This document shows positions 30,037 through 37,795 of a stretch of DNA of 50,495 nt, piece after piece. The notes under the pieces were generated by a model, which saw only the letters and a program-made list of their open reading frames with translations, made no database searches and was not told where the DNA came from. Made by a program: the position numbers and the translations under genes. Origin of the DNA: a virus. The DNA lies in IMG/VR virus record IMGVR_UViG_3300028840_001404, positions 1 through 50,495 of that record. One strand, 5' to 3'. Every line of letters starts with the position of its first letter. Positions within the stretch are counted from its first letter, which is position 1.

Positions 30037-30348
30037 TTACCGGACTAAAACAGATACATATACCCAGGGCCATTCACCATCTTCGGGAATGTTAAACTCT
30101 TCGACTTGCTCCAATACCATGTCTACCTCACTGGCCCTGTCAATATCGTTCAGAAGATCAGGGTTGCCATCTACGTCCCAATCACCTTGAACCAATTGTT
30201 CTACGGCGTCTGACAATGCGTTATACTCACTATTACCAATGCCCGTAGCTACATTCTCAAATTCAGTACCACACGTGCCACATCCCTGGAAATAGTCCGA
30301 ATACATGACGCCATGAGTGATAATCTCATACTCTTTGATCGGTTTCAT
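30037..30348 (-). CDS. Hypothetical protein with CxxC site
   Basis: This 103-residue acidic protein has a CGTCG site at about 23-27 and an alternation of strand and helix (FENVATGIGNSEYNALSDAV, PWVYVSVLV). GAGGAAAG precedes the ATG. It is the first gene after promoter 3. It may be a small host-takeover protein, judged only by its place. Confidence 0.6.
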   Translation of the reverse strand: MKPIKEYEIITHGVMYSDYFQGCGTCGTEFENVATGIGNSEYNALSDAVEQLVQGDWDVDGNPDLLNDIDRASEVDMVLEQVEEFNIPEDGEWPWVYVSVLVR

Positions 30349-30406
30349 GGTCTTTCCTCACAATCTCACAATCTTCATCTATCATGGATTCGATGCTTAC
30401 AAGTAT

Positions 30407-30435
30407 AGTATAACAGGTTTTGTTCGGGAATGCAA
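30407..30435 (-). promoter_or_regulatory. Promoter 3 (degenerate operator)
   Basis: On the minus strand, -35 TTGCAT (30435-30430), a 17-base spacer and -10 TATACT (30412-30407). The upstream half of the palindrome is degraded (TCTCAGA in place of TCTTGCA). It drives 30037-30348 and is the furthest upstream of the three. Confidence 0.7.
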
Positions 30436-31042
30436 GGAAAATCTGAGAAAATTGGAGAAAATTTGTGGTCCGATAAGGATGTGATAGGGGCAGAAGAGGG
30501 AATAAATTCATTCCTACCCCACATATTGGGGAAATAAGGGGGGATTTGTGAGGGTTGTACACTACCCCTAGTATGTCACCTTGCATGCGCACATGAGGCA
30601 GTTGGTCCGAAGTGCATGGCTGCACTAACGTCGGGGAGGAAGTCTCCTCGTCAACTCTGCTGGCCATCTGCCTAAGTCCGATAATACTGTGGCGGCCCTA
30701 GGTTAACATTATAGGACCTTACTTGTCATAAGAGTTATAGGACCTTGACCCAGGCTGCCCACAACGTCCTATAACCTTGAGGGGGAGGTGGGGAGAAGAA
30801 AAGGAAGGTGGGAGAGGTACTATAACAACCTTATAAATTTATACACCATATTGGGATCGAAGTTGCCCTCTAATGCACCAATGTGGAAGGAACTAGTTGT
30901 CTACAAAGAAGTTACATCAATTCAGTGCAGAGCTACACGAACACGGCCCATTGAGTAAGGGTACAGTATATTGTGCTGATCCTGGGCCGTTGCAGTTATA
31001 TTATCAACTCTAGCAGTGTCCACAAGACACAAAGTGCAGAAC
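30436..31042. other. Non-coding region with TTATAGGAC repeats, candidate control or origin region
   Basis: No gene is supported in about 600 bases. It contains TTATAGGACCTT twice in direct orientation (30709-30720 and 30735-30746, 26 bases apart) and TTATAGGAC inverted (30774-30766), then a long purine-rich run (about 30779-30820) and an AT-rich patch (about 30820-30850). A further TTATAGGAC lies at 34550-34558, in the other large non-coding region. Repeats, a purine tract and AT-rich DNA together suggest an origin or regulatory site. A minus-strand frame at 30326-30667 crosses promoter 3 and was rejected. Confidence 0.45.
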
Positions 31043-31080
31043 AAAAAGTTGTAAGAAATTTTTACTAGTTTTTCTTACAA
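31043..31080 (-). terminator. Intrinsic terminator of the polymerase operon
   Basis: On the minus strand a perfect 10-bp stem (TTGTAAGAAA with TTTCTTACAA, 31071-31080 and 31049-31058) is followed by CTTTTTGTT. It lies downstream of the last small gene of the polymerase operon (31174-31284). Confidence 0.7.
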
Positions 31081-31173
31081 GGCGTATACTGGAGGAGCCC
31101 GTTAGGGCGTGTCTTGTTTTGGGAGATTGTATCGTATCCATTCTACCTTTACCTCTTCGCCCAGACCAAATAA

Positions 31174-31284
31174 TTATCCTCCTTTCGCTGCACAAATTAC
31201 TATCCCAATCAATGCTCCTCCTCCCAAGAAAATAATGTTGGTAAGGACAGCAAACAGTACATCTCTAAAAGTAGTTTCTTCCAT
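31174..31284 (-). CDS. Single-helix membrane micropeptide
   Basis: This 36-residue peptide, MEETTFRDVLFAVLTNIIFL followed by a Gly-rich hydrophobic run (GGGALIGIVICAA), is one long or two short membrane helices. AAGGAG lies seven bases before ATG 31284, which overlaps the preceding stop. It is the last gene of the polymerase operon. Confidence 0.5.
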   Translation of the reverse strand: MEETTFRDVLFAVLTNIIFLGGGALIGIVICAAKGG

Positions 31285-31505
31285 CATTCATCTCCTTCTA
31301 CTTTATAAATACATTCAATTGTATAGGTGTTTGGTTTGAGGTTTATCCAAGGACTAGCAACAACTCGTTTTGCTAAAGACTCAGACTTGTAGACCATCAG
31401 CTTTGGTGGTGTGTATGAGCCTCCCCTAGTCCAGCATACAGACTTATCTAGATTCAATACAGCCCAAAGCTCTGTCGCTTTTTTAGAAGTATCTCTATAT
31501 CCCAT
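31284..31505 (-). CDS. Hypothetical small protein
   Basis: This 73-residue protein (KATELWAVLNLDKSVCWTRG, ending NTYTIECIYKV) looks beta-rich. It overlaps the polymerase stop (TAATG) and so is translated with it. No family is recognised. Confidence 0.55.
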   Translation of the reverse strand: MGYRDTSKKATELWAVLNLDKSVCWTRGGSYTPPKLMVYKSESLAKRVVASPWINLKPNTYTIECIYKVEGDE

Positions 31506-33355
31506 TATTTAATCTCCGAATATGTTTTACCTGATTTACAATCTACCTTAAAAGGAATAGATAGACTGACTGCATTTTCCATGCAATTTGTAATACACTT
31601 CTTTACTTCATTCAGATATTTCTCCTTACATTCACAGACATATTCATCATGCACAATCATCAGCATTCTTGCTCCCCAATTGGGGTGTTTCTTAAATTCA
31701 TCATAAATCTTTCGACCAGCAATCTTGGCCTGATCTGCTGCAAAGCCCTGAATCCAGAAATTAAAGCCCTGTCGAACACACCTGTCCTTACAGGGGTACT
31801 TACCTCCCGCATGTTGGGGAAGAACATCATAGTCTGGGAAACGTCTCCTCCGGCCCATCAGAGTACTCAAATAGCCCTTATTCTTGAGTTCTCTAGGTAT
31901 CCGGTCCATCGAGACCTTTACACCAGGATAAGCCTTAAAAAAGCCATCTACCCACCTTTGAGCCTCTTCCTTACTTACCCCCTGTCTCCAGGCAATTCCG
32001 GCTGCTGTTGATCCGTAGACGATTGGGAAGTTTGCTCCATTCTTTGCTCGATAGCGTTCAGATTTGAATTTTGAAGCTGCCTTAGAATGTGCCTCTGAAC
32101 CATCCATAAGTGTATCTTCGTCCAATCCAAGTTGGAAGATATGATTTGCCGTAAGCAAATGTAAGTCGAGATTTCGCTTGAAGGCATTGATTATCCTTTC
32201 ATCTTGACTTACTTCTCCTAAGATTCTTAATTCCTGCCCACTATAGTCTGCTCCAACAAGAATGTTGTCTGTGGTAAAGATTTCTCTATAGTTAATTTCT
32301 GGGTCCTTGACGTTTGGAAGCTGTTGAAGGTTCGGGTCATAACAGTTGGTTCTTCCAGTTTTTACAATTCCAAAACTAGGTCTGATCCTTCCATCTTCAT
32401 CAATCTGATCCCATGCTGGACTAACATAAGCTGATTGTAGTTTTTGTAATCTCTTATACTCAGCCAAGGAATCAATAAATGGGTGGCCCTTCAGCCTTTG
32501 AAGAGTAAGAGCATTGACCGTCAATTCTTTCTTTTTTGCAGTCTTCTCCTCCAGTTTAAGTCCTAGTTTTTTGCAACAGTTGACTAATTGTTGACCTGAG
32601 TTAAAATTGACTGGAAGTCTCCGGAACCCTTGACCAAATATCCCTGTCTGGATATCAGCCTTCTTATCAATCAACTCTAGCATAGAATCCTCCAAGGATT
32701 CCATCTTGTTAGCAATCTTAATCTCCAGAGCTTTTAGCTTGGTTTGATCTACTAGGATTCCATTCATTTCCATTTCTGCTGCTACGGGAATAAAATTTAG
32801 TTCGATCTGAAAGATATGCTCCAAGCCTTCTTCTTTAATCTGAGGTTGAAATATCTCCCATAGTTGATATGCCCAGATAGAGTCATTCATCGCATATTCG
32901 TAGAACTCTTCACTGTGCCTACCATAGCTCTCAGCTTCTTCCCATTGTGATATTCTCGACTGAGGCACTGCTAGAACTGTATTAGCTAGGGCCTTCAGGC
33001 TATGAGAATCACGATTCTCATCAAGCAAAAAACTAGCAATAAATGTGCAGAAGAGACTACAAGGCTCCACTGACAGGAACTTCTTACAGCATTTGAAATC
33101 ATATTTTGCATGGTGTGCAATGAAACTACCTGAAGAAAAGATATTAGACAGACAATTAAATATGGAGTTAGCATCTTCATTCTCCCAACAATCACAATAA
33201 CAAGCTCTCTCTCCATCACAGAAGCTAATGCCAACCGGCTCCATCTCAAGATAGTTTAGTCCAGTCGTCTCCCAGTCGAAACTATATACATCGGAATTTG
33301 ATTCTTCAAACCAAGCCTTAACTTCATCTGGAGTCATTAGAACTTGCTTTTTCAT
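31505..33355 (-). CDS. polA: DNA polymerase I (family A) with 3'-5' exonuclease
   Basis: This is a 616-residue protein. The exonuclease domain has FDWETTGL (D27/E29), HHAKYDFK and an Exo III Y-A-M-N-D-S. The polymerase domain has motif A VGADYSGQELRIL, motif B YRAKNGANFPIVYGS and motif C MLMIVHDEYVCE. Motif A has Gly where most family members have Gln (DYSQIELR). There is no 5'-3' nuclease domain, as usual for phage enzymes. ATG 33355 is chosen over upstream starts because GGAG is six bases away. It is the genome's replicase. Confidence 0.95.
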   Translation of the reverse strand: MKKQVLMTPDEVKAWFEESNSDVYSFDWETTGLNYLEMEPVGISFCDGERACYCDCWENEDANSIFNCLSNIFSSGSFIAHHAKYDFKCCKKFLSVEPCSLFCTFIASFLLDENRDSHSLKALANTVLAVPQSRISQWEEAESYGRHSEEFYEYAMNDSIWAYQLWEIFQPQIKEEGLEHIFQIELNFIPVAAEMEMNGILVDQTKLKALEIKIANKMESLEDSMLELIDKKADIQTGIFGQGFRRLPVNFNSGQQLVNCCKKLGLKLEEKTAKKKELTVNALTLQRLKGHPFIDSLAEYKRLQKLQSAYVSPAWDQIDEDGRIRPSFGIVKTGRTNCYDPNLQQLPNVKDPEINYREIFTTDNILVGADYSGQELRILGEVSQDERIINAFKRNLDLHLLTANHIFQLGLDEDTLMDGSEAHSKAASKFKSERYRAKNGANFPIVYGSTAAGIAWRQGVSKEEAQRWVDGFFKAYPGVKVSMDRIPRELKNKGYLSTLMGRRRRFPDYDVLPQHAGGKYPCKDRCVRQGFNFWIQGFAADQAKIAGRKIYDEFKKHPNWGARMLMIVHDEYVCECKEKYLNEVKKCITNCMENAVSLSIPFKVDCKSGKTYSEIK

Positions 33356-33608
33356 TTTCATCTCCATAGAATTGGAAGTAGAAATTCTCCAGTTGTTCCA
33401 ACTCTTCCTGATGAAGTTCAATATTATTACGAAACATTTCGATAGCTTCCCACAGCAGCTTACCCTCACTCATAAGGGTCTCAGGGGTAATCTGTCTGCC
33501 CCAGTATATGGTAGATGCAATGTATGGGGTATTCTGGTCCTTAAAATAAATCTCAAATAAGGCTGGATCAAGATTAGCCGTTTGCAGTAGTTTAGCTGTT
33601 GATACCAT
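33324..33608 (-). CDS. Hypothetical protein upstream of the polymerase
   Basis: This 94-residue helical acidic protein (MVSTAKLLQTANLDPALFEI, then EAIEMFRNNIELHQEELEQL) has GGAG seven bases before ATG 33608. Its end overlaps the polymerase start region. A small replication accessory role is possible from position only. Confidence 0.55.
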   Translation of the reverse strand: MVSTAKLLQTANLDPALFEIYFKDQNTPYIASTIYWGRQITPETLMSEGKLLWEAIEMFRNNIELHQEELEQLENFYFQFYGDENEKASSNDSR

Positions 33609-33609
33609 G

Positions 33610-33786
33610 TTAAGCTCCAATATCTTCTTCCAGTTGTTGAATAGTAGCTTCAAAAGCATCATCTACAGGATAGTATTTTTCCATTACATACAACGGTTTG
33701 CCGTAGGCACCATCAATATAATAATTGTATTCTTGTACTAGTTCACGATAACGTTCCAAGAATTCTAGCTTTTTGCTAAAGCTCAT
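33610..33786 (-). CDS. Hypothetical small protein
   Basis: This 58-residue protein (MSFSKKLEFLERYRELVQEY, then an acidic C-terminus) is helical and Tyr-rich. AAAGGG precedes ATG 33786, which lies inside the end of the zinc-ribbon gene. The function is unknown. Confidence 0.5.
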   Translation of the reverse strand: MSFSKKLEFLERYRELVQEYNYYIDGAYGKPLYVMEKYYPVDDAFEATIQQLEEDIGA

Positions 33787-33946
33787 CGTCAGCCCTTTCA
33801 CATTTAATTAATGCACAATCGAACGTCAATTCAAACCTGGTTCCACAACTATCACAAGTGCATATTTCCAAAAGAATGTGTTCAGTTCTTTCTGACAAAG
33901 ACACATCAAATCTTTTGCATCGGCATCTAGGACAACACGCCTCCAT
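33776..33946 (-). CDS. Zinc-ribbon microprotein
   Basis: This is a 56-residue protein. CCPRCRCKRFDV and later ICTCDSCGTRFEL form a C-x2-C / C-x2-C ribbon. ATG 33946 overlaps the stop of the HTH gene (TAATG). The function is unknown. Confidence 0.65.
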   Translation of the reverse strand: MEACCPRCRCKRFDVSLSERTEHILLEICTCDSCGTRFELTFDCALIKCERADDEL

Positions 33947-34296
33947 TAGAATTTCTCTTTTATCAAGGCATCTCTAGTATCCGGTTCCAGAGTGTCATAT
34001 GAAACAAACTTGCCATCCAACATGTCTTTAATTTTACAGTCCAGTTTACCCGTTAATCGCTTTATTCCATCCCTGTCTGATTTTACTTTTTCATAAGGTT
34101 TTGGAAAATTTTCCTTAAACCATTGAATCCTCCTTGTTACAGTGCTTGGCTTAATTCTTTGATATTCAGCAATTTCTTCTATTTTAAGATAGCACTCGTA
34201 CCCGCTCCACAGTAAAATGGTATCCAGATATTTTATTAGCTTCTTAACTCTTGGATCATTTTTGTCCATCACATCTTGTAAATCTCCCCAATTCAT
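33946..34296 (-). CDS. Helix-turn-helix protein upstream of the polymerase
   Basis: This 116-residue protein has IEEIAEYQRIKPSTVTRRIQWF at about 39-60, a clear HTH pattern, and a basic middle. It is among the first genes of the operon from the promoter at 34472-34499. It may regulate early transcription or bind the origin. Neither is shown directly. Confidence 0.6.
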   Translation of the reverse strand: MNWGDLQDVMDKNDPRVKKLIKYLDTILLWSGYECYLKIEEIAEYQRIKPSTVTRRIQWFKENFPKPYEKVKSDRDGIKRLTGKLDCKIKDMLDGKFVSYDTLEPDTRDALIKEKF

Positions 34297-34445
34297 TCTT
34301 CCATCTCCTTCAGCTCCTTCTCAGTTTTACCACTCAATCGCAGATAACACTTCTTACACTTCAATCTTTTGCCAAGTAAATCAAACCAATAGTAACAGCC
34401 TTTGCCAGTAATCTTTTTACCACACTCACTACAAATTCTTTGCAT
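34293..34445 (-). CDS. Zinc-finger microprotein, first gene of the polymerase operon
   Basis: This is a 50-residue protein. RICSECGKKITGKGCYYWFD and KCKKCYLRLSGK give two CxxC pairs. AAGGAG precedes ATG 34445, and the TGA overlaps the next ATG. It lies 27 bases after the predicted -10 of its promoter. Confidence 0.65.
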   Translation of the reverse strand: MQRICSECGKKITGKGCYYWFDLLGKRLKCKKCYLRLSGKTEKELKEMEE

Positions 34446-34471
34446 CACAATTCTCCTTAAAAAGTTGACCT

Positions 34472-34499
34472 TCTATAATATATACGAATCTGTTGTCAA
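34472..34499 (-). promoter_or_regulatory. Promoter of the polymerase operon
   Basis: On the minus strand, a perfect -35 TTGACA (34499-34494), a 16-base spacer and TATAGA (34477-34472). It is flanked by inverted GTTGAC (34464-34469) and GTCAAC (34495-34500), a possible operator. It differs from promoters 1-3, which use TTGCAT/A and TATACT. Confidence 0.65.
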
Positions 34500-34500
34500 C

Positions 34501-34986
34501 CTGTTCGCGGAAAAATGGAAATTTTGAAAAAATTTCTGCTAGACCTGAATTATAGGACGTGCCGGGAGCCTATTTTGGCTGGGGAAGGTCCGAAAATATC
34601 TCAGCTTTGCGGGTAGGAATTGACTGTGCTTGTTAGGCAGACAGTTTAACAATAGGAGTGTTGGGGGTAGGAATGAAGGAATTCTCAGATTTTTTTAAAA
34701 AAATTTTATTCCTTTGTGTCATAAGGACTTACGTGTTGAGAGAGTGTCATTCAGAGACCTTACACGCACATTTTCACTATATAGTAATAGAAAAGAGTTA
34801 ATTAAGTTAACAAACTTGGAGCATTAAGGCCGAAGGCCCAACGGTAAACATGATTGAGCGAACAAAACAGTTGACAAGGAATGGTGAAACTTAGTTCGCT
34901 ACAAATATCCTATAGTAGTTCTAGCAGTCAGCACCAGGATATCAAACGGCTGACAATAGAGAAAAGGAAAACTGGATTCTAATCTT
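34501..34986. other. Non-coding region between divergent arms
   Basis: No gene is seen in 486 bases. It holds a copy of TTATAGGAC (34550-34558), an A/T-rich run (34690-34712), GTTAATTAAGTTAAC (near 34796), and the inverted pair AGCGAAC (34857-34863) / GTTCGCT (34894-34900) around a TTGACA. The late (plus-strand) promoter should be here, but I find no well-formed -35/-10 pair. Late transcription may need a phage activator. Confidence 0.45.
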
Positions 34987-35217
34987 ATGAAAAAGCAATG
35001 CAGGAAGTGCAAACGATTTTTTCCACGATCAAAATTTTTTGATAGACGGGATCGGATTGGAGAAGTCTACGCTTTCTGCAAAACTTGTATGAGAAAGACT
35101 CCGTTGTATGTTTCGGTTCTGGTCAACGGAGAGTATGTGCCGGTTCTGGAAAAGACCTCCAGAGAACTAGACTATCCGGCTGAAGAAGACAGGGGTTATG
35201 GTAAGGTGAATGGTTAA
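34987..35217 (+). CDS. Zinc-finger protein preceding the terminase genes
   Basis: This is a 76-residue protein. CRKCKRFFPRSKFFDRR and FCKTCMRKTP form a C-x2-C...C-x2-C site like those attached to HNH and endonuclease VII proteins. It is basic at the N-terminus and overlaps the small terminase start (TAATG). The ribosome site is weak. It may bind DNA near the packaging start; this is inferred from position. Confidence 0.6.
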   Translation: MKKQCRKCKRFFPRSKFFDRRDRIGEVYAFCKTCMRKTPLYVSVLVNGEYVPVLEKTSRELDYPAEEDRGYGKVNG

Positions 35218-35834
35218 TGGCACGTTGGGACCAACAGGGTTATGAGGAAGCCGGAAGCCCTAGGGTTAATCCAAAGGAAAAGAAACCATTCTCCACAGAA
35301 TATTCTGCAATGGCTGAGAAGCTTGTTGCTTCTGGAGCCAATCAGAAAGACTTAGCTTTTGTTTTTGGTACTTCTCAGGATGTGATTCGGGAATGGAAGC
35401 GAGATCATCCGGAATTCAAAAACGCGGTCAAACGTGGAAAGGAGATCACATTATCCCGTTTGATTGGGGCTGGAATAAAAGCTGCCGAGGGAGCCACAGT
35501 AACCACCACGACTTACACCGGAACGGGGATAGTGGGGGAAAATGGTATGGTAGAGGAATTAATCCCCGGTACAGAGGTAGACGTAAAGAAGGAAGTCAAG
35601 GAAATTCCCCCGAACGATAAGTTGATTCAATTTCTTGCTAATACTCTTTCTCGCCAACTTGGCAAGGAAGATTGGGTTTCCAAACAATTTAGTGAAACGA
35701 AGGTTAGTGGTGAGGTTCAGCATAAGATTGATGCAAGTTCCGTTCAGAAACAGATTGAGGAACAGAGTGCTAGGTTAATTAAGCATGTTGATTCCAATGT
35801 TATTGATGCTGAGGTAATAGACAATCAGAGCTAG
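35217..35834 (+). CDS. terS: Terminase small subunit
   Basis: This is a 205-residue protein. The N-terminal HTH (AEKLVASGANQKDLAFVFGTSQDVIREW) and the following RGKEI helix are typical of small terminase DNA-binding domains. The middle has a beta/Gly segment, and the C-terminal part (LIQFLANTLSRQLGKEDWVSK) is helical. It sits directly before the large subunit. It recognises the packaging site and recruits 35866-37791. Confidence 0.8.
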   Translation: MARWDQQGYEEAGSPRVNPKEKKPFSTEYSAMAEKLVASGANQKDLAFVFGTSQDVIREWKRDHPEFKNAVKRGKEITLSRLIGAGIKAAEGATVTTTTYTGTGIVGENGMVEELIPGTEVDVKKEVKEIPPNDKLIQFLANTLSRQLGKEDWVSKQFSETKVSGEVQHKIDASSVQKQIEEQSARLIKHVDSNVIDAEVIDNQS

Positions 35835-35865
35835 TGAATATAAAAAGATCAGTAAAACTCCTGAA

Positions 35866-37791
35866 ATGTTGTTTCAGGCTGTTCCAAAGACTGTAGTCGA
35901 AAATCTACGGTTCCGGGCTGATCTGCATTCCTATCTCGTTACAGATGAAAAGGCAAAGATTGATTTCCTTGCTAAAGCGTTTATTGATCCCAGAATCTTC
36001 TTTAACACCTGTTTCTGGGTTCCTTCCCCAAAGCAGGGCAGTAAAAGCCCTAAAGTCCCCTTTATCTTATATCCCCATCAAGAGCGGGCTGTAACGAAAT
36101 TTAAGCACGGTATAGAAGTAGGTTATGATATACTTGCTGACAAGAGTCGTGATGAGGGGGCTACCTTCCTAGTCCTTGGAATGGGCATGGTTTATTGGCT
36201 GATTGAGCCCATGTTCCAAATGCTGTTGGGTTCGCGTGTGGAAGATTTGGTAGATCGGGCTACAGGCATCAAGAATGGGTTTGTGGTAGGTTTTGAGCGG
36301 TGTCTATTCTACAAGCTCCTGTTTATGCTGCAAGAGCTTCCGCTGTATCTGAAGCCAGAGTTTGAGAAATCTCACATGATCCTCCAGAACTTGGAGAATG
36401 GTTCCTGTTTTGAGGGGGAAACGACAAATGCTGGTTTTGGCAAGGGTGCCCGTGGTCGTGTGATTATGGTAGATGAGGCTGCCCAGATCGAACCCAAGTT
36501 GGCACAGAAGATATTTGAGAACATTGCGGATACGTCCAGTTGTTGCATTCTTAATTCGACTCAGGGGGACTGGGGAGAGGCCCATCCGTATGCTAAAGCC
36601 CTAAAGCATCCGGATACGCACAAAGTAATTCTTGACTGGACAGAGAATCCGAGAAAGAATCCGGGTTTGTATGAAAGCCCCAAGACAGGAATCGTCCGAA
36701 TCCATGATGTCGAGTATTATAAGAGACTATTTCCGGGGCGATTCGACGGTATATCTAGGGGGCAGGACGTGTCTGTGGAACATTTGGAAGGAACCTACCC
36801 CTTTGTGGCCGATGGCGGTATATCAAACTTCCACTGCAAGAGATCACCTTGGTTTGACAACTATTGCAGACGACCAAACACCACGGCCAGATCGGTAGCT
36901 CAAAATGTTCTCCGGATTCCTGCTGGTTCTACGGATATGTTCTTCCGTTACGATCTGATGGAGACTTTGCGAAGCCAAATTAGGTCTCCGAGATATGAGG
37001 GCAGGATAGAGTTTACTCTAGCAGAGAGTAAAATTCAAGAGGCTTGGTTTTCTCCTGGCGGTTCAAACAGTAATTTCTCCTGGTGGGATAGTTTGCCTAA
37101 TCGGCGTCCAGAACAGAGTCATAATTATGCTGTCGGGTGTGACATTTCAAGAGGTACTGGGGCTTCTAACTCTGTAGCGGCAGTGATTGACGTTAATACT
37201 AGTGAGTTAGTTGGCCTCTTGGTCACACCATATCATCGCCAGGAACAGTTTGCGGAATTGGTTGTTGCTTTGTGCGAATGGTTAGGGGGAGTAGAACGCC
37301 CATTACTGAATTGGGAGAAGAATGGTGCCAATGATTTTGAGGCCCGTCTTGATGAGTTAGGATATTATAATTTTTGGGATAGTAATAAGAATTTCTATGG
37401 CTGGCGTTCTTCGGGTGGACCAAATGGTACTAAGATTGAGTTGTTGAATTCCTACGAAGCTGCTTTATTTGAAGGGCAGAAAGAAAAGACAGAGTTTGAT
37501 TTTCTACATATCTATGATGAGCAAACAATAAATGAGATGGCTCAATATGTTTTCTTTGAGGGCCGTGTAGATGTGGGACCTGCTACAATGCAGACCGAAA
37601 GCAGTGGAGCAAAAGCTGCTCATGGTGACAGACCAATTGCTGTAGCTATAGCTAATCTTTGTGCAAAGCAGCAAGTACCGGGAAGGCGAGACCAATATAG
37701 TTTGGTAGAGGACGGTTCCTTTCTTGATCGTGTGAGAAGACACGAGGAAGCCGAGGCCAAGAAAAAACGAGACTCGAAGGAGTGGTGGTAA
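35866..37791 (+). CDS. terL: Terminase large subunit
   Basis: This is a 641-residue protein. The ATPase half shows an adenine-binding PHQ, a Walker A-like loop (DKSRDEGATFL, about 93-103) and Walker B RVIMVDEAAQ (about 200-209). The nuclease half shows VGCDISRGTGASNSVAAVID (about 423-442, catalytic Asp) and HGDRPIAVAIAN (about 586-597). No Shine-Dalgarno sequence precedes ATG 35866, and stop codons close the frame immediately upstream, so initiation may depend on coupling with the small subunit. Confidence 0.9.
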   Translation: MLFQAVPKTVVENLRFRADLHSYLVTDEKAKIDFLAKAFIDPRIFFNTCFWVPSPKQGSKSPKVPFILYPHQERAVTKFKHGIEVGYDILADKSRDEGATFLVLGMGMVYWLIEPMFQMLLGSRVEDLVDRATGIKNGFVVGFERCLFYKLLFMLQELPLYLKPEFEKSHMILQNLENGSCFEGETTNAGFGKGARGRVIMVDEAAQIEPKLAQKIFENIADTSSCCILNSTQGDWGEAHPYAKALKHPDTHKVILDWTENPRKNPGLYESPKTGIVRIHDVEYYKRLFPGRFDGISRGQDVSVEHLEGTYPFVADGGISNFHCKRSPWFDNYCRRPNTTARSVAQNVLRIPAGSTDMFFRYDLMETLRSQIRSPRYEGRIEFTLAESKIQEAWFSPGGSNSNFSWWDSLPNRRPEQSHNYAVGCDISRGTGASNSVAAVIDVNTSELVGLLVTPYHRQEQFAELVVALCEWLGGVERPLLNWEKNGANDFEARLDELGYYNFWDSNKNFYGWRSSGGPNGTKIELLNSYEAALFEGQKEKTEFDFLHIYDEQTINEMAQYVFFEGRVDVGPATMQTESSGAKAAHGDRPIAVAIANLCAKQQVPGRRDQYSLVEDGSFLDRVRRHEEAEAKKKRDSKEWW

Positions 37792-37795
37792 TTAT

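Noticed and set aside
30326-30667. A 113-codon minus-strand frame
   Set aside because: It crosses promoter 3, overlaps the start of 30037-30348, lacks a ribosome site, and its protein has no coherent pattern.
34750-34960. A sigma70 late promoter on the plus strand
   Set aside because: TATAGT and TTGACA sequences occur, but none are paired at 16-18 bases.
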